A stretch of DNA of 5,856 nucleotides from Solirubrobacterales bacterium. Its GTDB lineage: Bacteria > Actinomycetota > Thermoleophilia > Solirubrobacterales > Solirubrobacteraceae. The position numbers were made by a program, and so were the translations under genes. A model generated the notes under the pieces. It made no database searches and was not told the origin of the DNA. It worked only from the letters and a program-made list of their open reading frames with translations. The stretch lies in NCBI GenBank assembly GCA_019240015.1, contig JAFAZB010000206.1:1-5856 (forward strand), in the 5' to 3' direction. Shown one piece after another: positions 1-5,527 of this stretch. Each line of letters opens with the position of its first letter. The stretch's first letter is position 1.

Positions 1-1
1 G

Positions 2-994
2 GCGGCGCTCGGTCGGCTGGCCGCGGGACGCGTGATCGCGCCGCTCGCGGAGGTCGCGCAGACCGCTCAGGAGATCGGCGAGACCGACGACCTCTCCCGG
101 CGCCTGGTGATCCACGCCGAGGACGAGGTCGGCCAGCTGGCGGTCCGCTTCAACACGATGCTCGACCGTCTTGAAGGCTCGCGGGCCGCGCTCGATGAGT
201 CGGTCCGCGCCCAGCGTCAGCTCGTCGCCGATGCCTCGCACGAGCTGCGCACGCCGGTGACCAGCCTGCGGACCAACATCGAAGTGCTACTGGCGGGTGG
301 GCAGCTCGACGCGGAGGACCGGCGGCGGCTGCTGGCTGACGTGGTCGAGCAGAGCGAGGAGCTGAGCGCCCTGGTGAGCGATCTGATCGAGCTGGCACGC
401 GGCGACCGGCCGGTCGACTCCGCGGAGGACGTGCGGCTCGACCGGGTGGTCGCTGAATCGGTCGCCCGCGCTCGGCGCGATTCGCCGTCGGTGCAGTTCC
501 AAACCGCGCTCGAGCCGGTGATCGTGGAGGGGATTCCGGACCGCCTCGGCCGCGCGATCAACAACCTGCTCGACAACGCGGCGCGCCACTCACCGCCCGG
601 CGGCACGGTGGAGATCGGGGTCGATCGCGAAGGCGTGCATGTGCGCGACCACGGCCCCGGGATCGTCGCGCAGGACCTGCCGTTCGTGTTCGACAGGTTC
701 TTCCGCGGCGCCAACTCCAGGGGGCGCCAGGGCACTGGCTTGGGGCTGGCGATCGTGCGGCAGGTGATCGAGCAGCACGGCGGATCGGTGCACGCGACCA
801 ACGCCCCGGACGGCGGCGCGAGCTTCACCTTGCGACTGCCGACGCTGACTCAGGAGCTCGCCCACGAGGCGGCGCCGGACGCCCAGGCGGCGGCGCGGCC
901 GACCGAGGCGGCGGGGCCCAACCGCGAGCCGGTCGCTACGGCGCCGGTGGCCGGGCCACCCGGGCCTGCCGGGCCGCCAGGAAGCGCCGCCTGA
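2..994 (+). CDS. Sensor histidine kinase, 5' truncated (HAMP-HisKA-HATPase_c)
   Basis: This is the cytoplasmic part of a membrane-bound two-component sensor kinase, which autophosphorylates on His and passes phosphate to a response regulator. The frame is open from base 2, so the N-terminal sensor and membrane helices lie outside the window. A GTG at 32 falls inside the HAMP domain (VIAPLAEV, with the HAMP Pro) and is not a believable start. In order: HAMP (about 2-170); HisKA with the H-box ASHELRTP, phospho-acceptor His codon at 239-241; the ATPase domain with N-box NLLDNAARHS (near 563), G1 box DHGPG (near 647), F-box FDRFFRG and G2 box GTGLGLA (near 731). The H-box context resembles MprB-type actinobacterial kinases; that subfamily label is inference. 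After the ATPase domain comes a tail of about 50 residues rich in Ala and Pro, ending in a GPPGPAGPPG stretch, whose codons overlap the convergent gene. The partner regulator is probably encoded just upstream. Confidence 0.93.
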   Translation, partial: AALGRLAAGRVIAPLAEVAQTAQEIGETDDLSRRLVIHAEDEVGQLAVRFNTMLDRLEGSRAALDESVRAQRQLVADASHELRTPVTSLRTNIEVLLAGGQLDAEDRRRLLADVVEQSEELSALVSDLIELARGDRPVDSAEDVRLDRVVAESVARARRDSPSVQFQTALEPVIVEGIPDRLGRAINNLLDNAARHSPPGGTVEIGVDREGVHVRDHGPGIVAQDLPFVFDRFFRGANSRGRQGTGLGLAIVRQVIEQHGGSVHATNAPDGGASFTLRLPTLTQELAHEAAPDAQAAARPTEAAGPNREPVATAPVAGPPGPAGPPGSAA

Positions 995-1466
995 GCAACC
1001 AGAACAGCGCCGCGAACACCGGCACCACGACCAGCAGCAGAAGGCCGCGGTGGCGGGGCGTGCCGAGCGCTTGCACAAGCCCAACTTCGACCGCCACGGC
1101 CGGAATCGCCGCAAGCAGCGCGCTGTGCGAGCGATAGCCGGAGAAGTGCTCTCGCGCCGTGATCTCCATCACGCCGAGCGCGCACACCACGAGCCCCACC
1201 AGCACCGCGGGCCCACCCTGGACCAAGCCGACGATCAGTGCCACGCCGCCGGCGAAGATCGCCAGCTCGGAGATCGGCAGGCCGCCGAACGGGCTTGGCG
1301 GCCGCTGACCTTCGGTTCCCAGCGTGCGCCGCGCGCGCCGACGCTGGCGCGCGGCGACCAGCTCACGCTGCGCCCGCTGCTCGCGGCGCTGCGAGGACAC
1401 CGCCCGGGGAGCCGCGGCGCCGTCCCGTCGTTTGCGCGAGCGCCGCTTGGACTTCTGGCCGGCCAC
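936..1466 (-). CDS. Conserved-type hypothetical membrane protein, basic N-terminus, four predicted helices
   Basis: The product is 176 residues and its function is unknown. Residues 1-50 contain 19 Arg or Lys and look like a charged, probably helical cytoplasmic segment. A short PPSPFGGLP turn follows. Then come four hydrophobic stretches at about 64-81, 86-103, 114-134 and 140-158, and an Arg-rich end. The start is GTG at 1464-1466; no Shine-Dalgarno sequence precedes it. A TATCCT box 11 bases upstream suggests a transcript starting almost at the start codon. The stop (TAG, 936-938) lies inside the 3' end of the convergent kinase gene, a 59-bp antisense overlap. The hydrophobic pattern and the conserved-looking loop AREHFSGYRSH, which joins helices 2 and 3, make this a real gene rather than a shadow. 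I associate the general appearance with hypothetical proteins of Solirubrobacterales-like bacteria, but that is memory and not a search. No catalytic motif is visible. Confidence 0.82.
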   Translation of the reverse strand: MAGQKSKRRSRKRRDGAAAPRAVSSQRREQRAQRELVAARQRRRARRTLGTEGQRPPSPFGGLPISELAIFAGGVALIVGLVQGGPAVLVGLVVCALGVMEITAREHFSGYRSHSALLAAIPAVAVEVGLVQALGTPRHRGLLLLVVVPVFAALFWLLRRRFLAARQARVARPPAP

Positions 1467-1550
1467 GGTGGCGTCTGAGGATAGGCGAGGAAGACCGGTG
1501 CTGCGCAGCCTGATAAGAGTTCTGACGGCCCCTCTAACCTGCCTCCGGGC
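1467..1550. promoter_or_regulatory. Divergent intergenic promoter region
   Basis: These 84 bp separate the start codons of two divergent genes and must hold both promoters. On the minus strand TATCCT (1478-1483) lies 11 bases before the GTG at 1466. On the plus strand TAACCT (1535-1540) lies 10 bases before the ATG at 1551. Both fit the TANNNT form of an actinobacterial -10 box. No convincing -35 hexamer is seen at 16-18 bp from either, and neither gene has a Shine-Dalgarno sequence, so both messages would have leaders of only a few bases. The region is locally less GC-rich around TGATAAGAGTTC. The box assignments are inference. Confidence 0.45.
1500..1509. promoter_or_regulatory. Perfect 10-bp palindrome near the centre of the divergent gap (possible operator)
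   Basis: GCTGCGCAGC is a perfect inverted repeat centred at 1504.5, about 4 bp from the midpoint of the gap between the two divergent genes. A dimeric regulator bound here could affect both promoters. A 10-bp GC-rich palindrome is not rare by chance at this base composition, so the operator reading is weak. Confidence 0.2.
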
Positions 1551-2198
1551 ATGGCACGCTTGCTCACGTTCCTCGCCGCGGCGTTGGCGGTCGCGGCGCT
1601 GGCGCCGCTCACCGCCCGCGGCGACGGCGACCCCGCCAGCGACGTGCTGCTCGGCGAGAACGTGTTCTATCCGTACACGCCCCCGGTCTCGCCCTCGCTC
1701 CAGAAGACACTCGACGCCGAGACCGCGGCCGCGGGCCGCGTTCGGTTTCCGATCAAGGTCGCGCTGATCGCTTCACCGGTGGACCTGGGGGTGATCCCCG
1801 ATCTGTTCGGCAAGCCGCAGAAGTACGCCGACTTCCTCGATCAGGAGATCAGCTTTCAGGGCCAACAGCCGCTGCTGGTCGTGATGCCGGCCGGCTACGG
1901 AGTCCAGGGCGTCGGCGGTCCGGTCGAGCTGGCGCTGACGGGGCTGCGCAAACCCGCCGGCGACCAGAGCAACGCGCTCGCGCAGGCTGCGATCACCGCG
2001 GTCGCGAAGCTGGCCACCGCCGCGGGACGCCCGATCACCGGCGTGTCCGGGGTCCCGGGCGCCACTGGGGGGTCGGGCAGCTCAAGCGCTCCGCTGCTGG
2101 CCGCCCTCGTGGCGGCGGCAGTCGCGACGGCCGCGGCGCTGGTGCTGCTACGGCGCCGCCAGGCCGCCGCACGCGGCCACGCAACCCGCCGCCGTTAA
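1551..2198 (+). CDS. Exported, C-terminally membrane-anchored protein of unknown function
   Basis: The product is 215 residues. Residues 1-24 form a signal peptide: a short positive start (MAR), a long Ala/Leu core and a polar region ending TARGDG. An extracytoplasmic domain follows at about 28-160. It contains FPIKVALIASPVDLG, a KPQKYADFLDQEI helix and a strand PLLVVMPAGYGV. Residues 164-180 are a Gly/Ser-rich linker, 181-200 a single transmembrane helix, and the end is Arg-rich and cytoplasmic. This order (signal, small alpha/beta domain, flexible linker, one helix) recalls TPM-domain (YgcG-like) proteins, but no diagnostic motif was found, so that is only a fold-level guess. The ATG at 1551 is chosen because it begins the signal peptide directly; no Shine-Dalgarno sequence is present. 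It is divergent from the basic membrane protein on its left. Its TAA stop overlaps the stop of the convergent gene on its right. Confidence 0.85.
   Translation: MARLLTFLAAALAVAALAPLTARGDGDPASDVLLGENVFYPYTPPVSPSLQKTLDAETAAAGRVRFPIKVALIASPVDLGVIPDLFGKPQKYADFLDQEISFQGQQPLLVVMPAGYGVQGVGGPVELALTGLRKPAGDQSNALAQAAITAVAKLATAAGRPITGVSGVPGATGGSGSSSAPLLAALVAAAVATAAALVLLRRRQAAARGHATRRR
2195..2198. other. TTAA palindrome serving as stop codon for two convergent genes
   Basis: The plus-strand gene ends at TAA 2196-2198 and the minus-strand gene ends at TAA read from 2197-2195. The self-complementary TTAA therefore supplies both stops, and the two genes overlap by 4 bp. No space remains for a conventional terminator between them. 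Confidence 0.9.
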
Positions 2199-3007
2199 TC
2201 CCAGCGCCGCCGGCCGGCGCGCAGCGCTCGCAGCTCGGACACGCCGTCGGGCTCATCTGGCGCGTGCCGGCTTCGATCCACCTCGCCCACGAATCTGATC
2301 GGCAACCGGCGCTCGCGGACGGCGCCACCGCCGTCCTCGCGCACCGCCAGCACCCCTGCCTCGGGGGTGGAGGCGACGCACTCGAGCAGCCGGGTGCCGG
2401 CGAACAGGAGTGCCGCGCCGTCGTCGACCGCGTAGCCGGCTGGAAGCCTGCCGGCGGCCACCGCAGCCCGATAGACCGGCAGACGCTCCGGTTCGCTGCG
2501 GAGATGAACCGACATGCTGCCGGGCAGCAGGCCCAGTCCCGCGACGGGCTCGGGCACGCCACCGCTCATCGTGATCCCGCCTTCAAACCAGCACATCGCC
2601 CCGGCGCTCAGCCCGGCGAGCAGCGTGCCCCCCTCCCACGCCGCGCGCATCGCCGCATCTACACGGTGCTCGCGCCAGATCGCGAGCATGTTGCGCATCG
2701 AGCCGCCGCCGACGTAGATCACGTCCTGCCCCCGAAGGTGCTCGACGGGATCGACGCGATCCCTCCGGAGGTGAAACAGCGACAGGATGCTGGGCTCGCA
2801 CGGCCAGGATCCGAAGCGCTCGTAGAAGCGAGTTGCCTGCTCGCGGGGGTCGCCGCTGGCGGTGGGCAGAAAGCAGATCCGTGGCAATGGCTTGTCGGTC
2901 AGCGTCAGCGCCAGCCGATCGAGCGCCCGGCTGCGCTCGTTCATCGTGAACCCGCCACCCCCCATCGCGAGAATCCGGCGGCGTTCAGGAGCGGGGGGCG
3001 GCACCAC
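2195..3007 (-). CDS. Peptidase E / S51-family protein, downstream paralogue
   Basis: This is a cytoplasmic serine-hydrolase-like protein of the class I glutamine amidotransferase-like fold; in characterised PepE the activity is cleavage of Asp-X dipeptides. From the GTG at 3007 it has 270 residues: GGGGF at 16-20, CFLPTASGD near 45-53, YVGGGS at 98-103, nucleophile elbow GLSAGAM with Ser134, LGLLPGSMSVH with His168, and GYAVDDGAAL at 191-200. No Asp lies between Ser134 and His168, the interval that holds the triad Asp of Salmonella PepE (Ser120, Asp135, His157); Glu142, Glu153 and Glu172 are candidate substitutes. An in-frame GTG at 3085 would add 26 residues of Arg-rich sequence and overlap the preceding gene by 23 bp. 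The 3007 start (or the adjacent GTG at 3004) is preferred because it puts GGGGF where the sister protein has it. No Shine-Dalgarno sequence supports any of these starts. By hand alignment the two paralogues are about half identical over their first two thirds. Substrate unknown. Confidence 0.85.
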   Translation of the reverse strand: MVPPPAPERRRILAMGGGGFTMNERSRALDRLALTLTDKPLPRICFLPTASGDPREQATRFYERFGSWPCEPSILSLFHLRRDRVDPVEHLRGQDVIYVGGGSMRNMLAIWREHRVDAAMRAAWEGGTLLAGLSAGAMCWFEGGITMSGGVPEPVAGLGLLPGSMSVHLRSEPERLPVYRAAVAAGRLPAGYAVDDGAALLFAGTRLLECVASTPEAGVLAVREDGGGAVRERRLPIRFVGEVDRSRHAPDEPDGVSELRALRAGRRRWD

Positions 3008-3062
3008 CCGCCAGGATGCCGCACGCCCCGCCGTGGCGCGCCCCGCCCGGGGGCGCAGACGC

Positions 3063-3836
3063 TCAGGCCGCGATCGGCTCGTCACTCACGAGCGTCGGCG
3101 TCGACGGCTGCTCGGCGCCCGCCGCCCCCAAGTACCGGACCCCAAGCTCGCGCTCGCTGGCGGCGCCGGCGCCATCGGTGCATACGTACACCGCACGCGC
3201 GCCCGGCCGGGAACCCACCACCTCGGCCAGCTCGGTGCCGAGGAAGTGCAGCGCGGCGCCGTCGCCGACCCCGTAGCCGGAAGGCATACCGGCGGCGATC
3301 GCTTCGAGGAACGCGGCTCGCCTCCCCGGCTCGTCGGCGTAGTGGACGGCGTTGCTCCACGGCAGGAATCCGAGGCCCTCGATCTCCCGCGGCGACCCCT
3401 CGTGAAATGCGCTCATCGCGTGCGAGAACCAGCACAGCGATCCAGCCGACCCCCCGCACAGCACTACCCCCGCGCGCCACGCCTCTCGCAGCGCCAGGTC
3501 GATCCCGTGGGCACGCCAGGTGCCAAGCAGCGAGACCAAGCTTCCCCCGCCCACGTACACGACGTCCTGCCTGAGCAGGTGCTCACGCGGGTCCCCGACG
3601 CCGGTCTCGCGCCTGAACAGCGAGATGTGCGAGGGCTCACAGCGGGCGGCCGAGAACGCTCGGTAGAACCTGACCACGTAGTGATCGGCGTCCCCGCTGG
3701 CGGTCGGCAAGAAGCAGACCCGCGGGTGATCCACCCCTGCGAGCGCGAGCACGTGGTCATCGAGCAACGTGTTCCCCCACTCCATCGAGAACCCGCCTCC
3801 GCCGAACGCCACGATCTGAGGCGGTCGCGCACGCAT
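3063..3836 (-). CDS. Peptidase E / S51-family protein, upstream paralogue
   Basis: This is the sister of the next gene downstream, with the same fold. From the ATG at 3836 it has 257 residues: GGGGF at 12-16, CFLPTASGD near 41-49, YVGGGS at 94-99, nucleophile elbow GGSAGSL with Ser130, GFLPWSNAVH with His165, and GYGVGDGAAL at 187-196. As in the sister, no Asp lies between Ser and His. The segment after the elbow differs clearly: CWFSHAMSAFHEG here against CWFEGGITMSGG, so the substrate pockets probably differ. A longer reading from a TTG at 3941 would add 35 residues without family similarity and is rejected. TACGTT (3843-3848) sits 6 bases before the ATG and no Shine-Dalgarno sequence is present, which fits a leaderless message. 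The stop (TGA, 3063-3065) is 55 bp from the preferred start of the sister gene, so the two are probably cotranscribed. Family assignment is firm; that both are active dipeptidases is not shown. Confidence 0.88.
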   Translation of the reverse strand: MRARPPQIVAFGGGGFSMEWGNTLLDDHVLALAGVDHPRVCFLPTASGDADHYVVRFYRAFSAARCEPSHISLFRRETGVGDPREHLLRQDVVYVGGGSLVSLLGTWRAHGIDLALREAWRAGVVLCGGSAGSLCWFSHAMSAFHEGSPREIEGLGFLPWSNAVHYADEPGRRAAFLEAIAAGMPSGYGVGDGAALHFLGTELAEVVGSRPGARAVYVCTDGAGAASERELGVRYLGAAGAEQPSTPTLVSDEPIAA

Positions 3837-3842
3837 GCCCGC

Positions 3843-3848
3843 AACGTA
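3843..3848 (-). promoter_or_regulatory. Candidate -10 box for leaderless start of the upstream peptidase E paralogue
   Basis: On the minus strand TACGTT ends 6 bases before the ATG at 3836, the spacing expected if transcription begins at the A of the start codon. No -35 hexamer is seen 16-18 bp upstream. A second, weaker candidate pair on the same strand is TTGGCC (3936-3941) and TATCCG (3913-3918), spaced 17 bp. Either would let the pair be transcribed independently of phoU. Confidence 0.3.
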
Positions 3849-3852
3849 GTGG

Positions 3853-3900
3853 TGGCGGCCGTTGCCCGTCTTTGGCCCGGTGTCCAAAGCTTGGCGGCCG
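3853..3900. repeat. 9-bp direct repeats flanking a short inverted repeat in the phoU-peptidase E gap
   Basis: TGGCGGCCG occurs at 3853-3861 and 3892-3900. Between the copies lies a 6-bp inverted repeat, CTTTGG (3870-3875) and CCAAAG (3884-3889), with an 8-base loop. On the minus strand no T-run follows the stem, so it does not look like an intrinsic terminator. It could be an operator or chance. The 111-bp gap (3837-3947) holds nothing else recognisable beyond the weak promoter boxes. Confidence 0.25.
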
Positions 3901-3947
3901 ATCGATCTCCAGCGGATAGGGGCGCCGAGGGCGCGGGCCAAGCGCGT

Positions 3948-4649
3948 CTAAGCCGGCTGCGCCGCTGCCCCGGGAGGGGTCGAGGCGTCCGCGAGCTCGC
4001 GGAACAAACCGGTGACGACGAACACCACCTGCTCGGCGATGTCGACCGTGTTATCGCCCACGCGCTCCAGGCAGCGCGCGACCAGGATCATGAACATCGC
4101 CCACTCGCGCACGTCGAGGTTGTCGCCGACGTCGACCGCCCGCTTGAAGATCTCGCGGTTGAGGCGGTTGATCTCGGAGTCCTGGCGAGCCAGGTCCTGG
4201 GCGAGCTCCACGTTGCGCGATGCGAGCGCCTCCTTCGCCTGTGAGACCTGCGAGCGGGCCAGCTGACCCATCCGCTCGATCGCCTCGAGGATGTCCTTGT
4301 CCTTGGGCGCCTCGTAGCCCGACAGCGGGACCAGCTTGGCGATGTTCACGCATTGATCGCCCATCCGCTCCACGCAGCGGATCACGTGCAGCAGCGCTGC
4401 GACGATCCGCAGGTCGCCGGCGACCGGCGCCTGACGTGCCAGCAGCGACAGGATTCCCTGATGGACCTCCAGATAGCGACCGTCGATCCGGTCGTCGTCG
4501 GCGACCACCATCGCGGCGAGCTCGACGTCCTGATAGGAGATCGACTCGAGCGAGCGGTCGAGTTGGGCGATCACCAGATCGATCCCGCCGAGCACCTGCC
4601 GCTCGAGCTCCTTGAGCGTCTCCCGGAACTGATGCCTTGTCTCCTGCAT
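3948..4649 (-). CDS. phoU: Phosphate signalling adaptor PhoU
   Basis: PhoU is a cytoplasmic, metal-binding helical-bundle protein that links the Pst transporter to the phosphate-responsive sensor kinase and restrains uptake and Pho signalling when phosphate is plentiful. The 233-residue length is typical. The protein shows the family's internal two-fold repeat: the first half carries ERMGDQCVN (Glu94, Asp98, Asn102) and the second ERVGDNTVD (Glu195, Asp199, Asp203), the acidic metal-cluster motifs. The last 13 or so residues are Ala/Pro-rich and probably disordered. The frame remains open upstream to 4886, but that extension is Arg/His-rich shadow sequence within pstB. The ATG at 4649 begins the usual MQETRHQF helix and lies 2 bp after the pstB stop. 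GGGAAG, 11 bases upstream and inside pstB, is a weak ribosome site, so translation is likely coupled to pstB. The neighbours pstA and pstB settle the identity. Confidence 0.97.
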   Translation of the reverse strand: MQETRHQFRETLKELERQVLGGIDLVIAQLDRSLESISYQDVELAAMVVADDDRIDGRYLEVHQGILSLLARQAPVAGDLRIVAALLHVIRCVERMGDQCVNIAKLVPLSGYEAPKDKDILEAIERMGQLARSQVSQAKEALASRNVELAQDLARQDSEINRLNREIFKRAVDVGDNLDVREWAMFMILVARCLERVGDNTVDIAEQVVFVVTGLFRELADASTPPGAAAQPA

Positions 4650-4651
4650 GG

Positions 4652-5527
4652 CTAGCCGAACTTCCCGGTCACGTAGCGCTCGGTGCGCTCGTCTTTGGGG
4701 TTGGTGAAGATGTCGGTGGTGGCTCCGTGCTCGACGAGCTCGCCGTCGAGCATGAACGCGGTCGTGTTGGCGACCCTCCCGGCCTGCTGCATGTTGTGGG
4801 TCACGATCACGATCGTGTAGCGCTCCTTTAGCTCGTCGATCAGCTCCTCGACCTTCAGCGTCGCGACGGGATCGAGCGCCGAGCACGGCTCATCCATCAG
4901 GATCACCTCGGGCTCGACCGCGATCGTGCGCGCGATGCACAGCCGCTGCTGCTGGCCGCCGGAGAGCCCGATCCCAGGCTCGCTCAGCCGGTTCTTGACC
5001 TCGCCCCACAGCCCCACCGCGCGCAAGGCCCGGTGGACCCGCTCACGGAGGTTCTCCCCCCGGTCGCCCGTCAGCCGCAGTCCTGCGGCGACGTTGTCGA
5101 AGATCGACATCGTGGGGAACGGATTGGGCTTCTGGAACACCATCCCGATCATGCGGCGCACGACTGTCACGTCGACGCCGTCGCCGTAGATGTCGAGCTC
5201 GTCGAGCGTGACGCTGCCCTCCGCGCGCGCGCCGGGGATCTCCTCGTGCATGCGGTTGATGCAGCGGACCATCGTCGACTTGCCGCAGCCCGAAGGGCCG
5301 ATGATCGCGGTCACCTCGTTGGCCTTGAAATCGAGGTCGACGCCCCTGACGGCGTGCTGCTCGCCGTAGTAGGCGTGCAGGTCGCGCAGCACCACGTCGT
5401 GGCCCCCACCGGCGGCGGGAGCGACGCTGGGGCGGGCGGCTTCGCTTCTGGTCTGCTGCTCGGGCGACGGCGAGTCGGGCGGTGCCACTTCGACGGGATC
5501 CTTGCTGGTGGTATCGGGTGGAATCAT
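4652..5527 (-). CDS. pstB: Phosphate ABC transporter ATP-binding protein PstB
   Basis: PstB is the cytoplasmic ATPase that drives high-affinity phosphate import through the PstA/PstC channel. From the ATG at 5527 it has 291 residues with every ABC motif intact: Walker A GPSGCGKS (77-84), Q-loop FQKPNPFP with Gln132, signature LSGGQ (188-192), Walker B VILMDEP (208-214, Glu213), D-loop SALD and H-loop His244. The PNPFP sequence after the Q-loop and the ending ERYVTGKFG are typical of PstB. Residues 1-42 are an extra Pro/Ser/Thr-rich, Gly-ended segment before the first strand, longer than in the usual PstB of about 250-260 residues. The start is fixed by AAGGAG (5537-5542), 9 bases upstream, and by the ATGA overlap with the pstA stop. 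An in-frame extension to 5611 would run back across the pstA tail and is rejected. The stop lies 2 bp before phoU. Confidence 0.97.
   Translation of the reverse strand: MIPPDTTSKDPVEVAPPDSPSPEQQTRSEAARPSVAPAAGGGHDVVLRDLHAYYGEQHAVRGVDLDFKANEVTAIIGPSGCGKSTMVRCINRMHEEIPGARAEGSVTLDELDIYGDGVDVTVVRRMIGMVFQKPNPFPTMSIFDNVAAGLRLTGDRGENLRERVHRALRAVGLWGEVKNRLSEPGIGLSGGQQQRLCIARTIAVEPEVILMDEPCSALDPVATLKVEELIDELKERYTIVIVTHNMQQAGRVANTTAFMLDGELVEHGATTDIFTNPKDERTERYVTGKFG
5524..5527 (-). other. ATGA start-stop overlap of pstA and pstB
   Basis: Read on the minus strand, the ATG of pstB (5527-5525) and the TGA of pstA (5526-5524) share bases. This is the classic arrangement for translational coupling and fits the fixed stoichiometry needed between permease and ATPase. 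Confidence 0.9.

Noticed and set aside
217..828. Minus-strand open frame opposite the histidine kinase
   Set aside because: The kinase on the other strand has all its catalytic boxes; the antisense product is Ser/Arg-rich with no recognisable feature.
2208..2219. Perfect 12-bp palindrome CGCCGGCCGGCG as a possible terminator
   Set aside because: It lies inside the last codons of the peptidase E gene, has no loop or T-run, and GC-only palindromes of this size are expected by chance here.
2264..3574. Long plus-strand open frame (about 436 codons) opposite the peptidase E genes
   Set aside because: It runs antisense across two genes with clear family motifs. Its translation is rich in Arg, Pro, Ala and His with no domain, typical of an antisense frame in GC-rich DNA.
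3837..3947. Search for a Pho box upstream of the peptidase E pair
   Set aside because: No tandem 11-bp GTTCACC-like units typical of actinobacterial PhoP sites could be found. The 9-bp TGGCGGCCG repeats do not match that pattern.
2862..4244. Long plus-strand open frame (about 460 codons) spanning peptidase E and phoU
   Set aside because: It crosses three genes and an intergenic gap on the opposite strand and has Arg/Pro/His-rich composition without motifs. It exists because stop codons are rare at this base composition.
4650..4886. N-terminal extension of phoU to 4886
   Set aside because: The extra 79 residues lie wholly within pstB coding sequence in another frame and are Arg/His-rich; the conserved PhoU N-terminus begins at the ATG at 4649.
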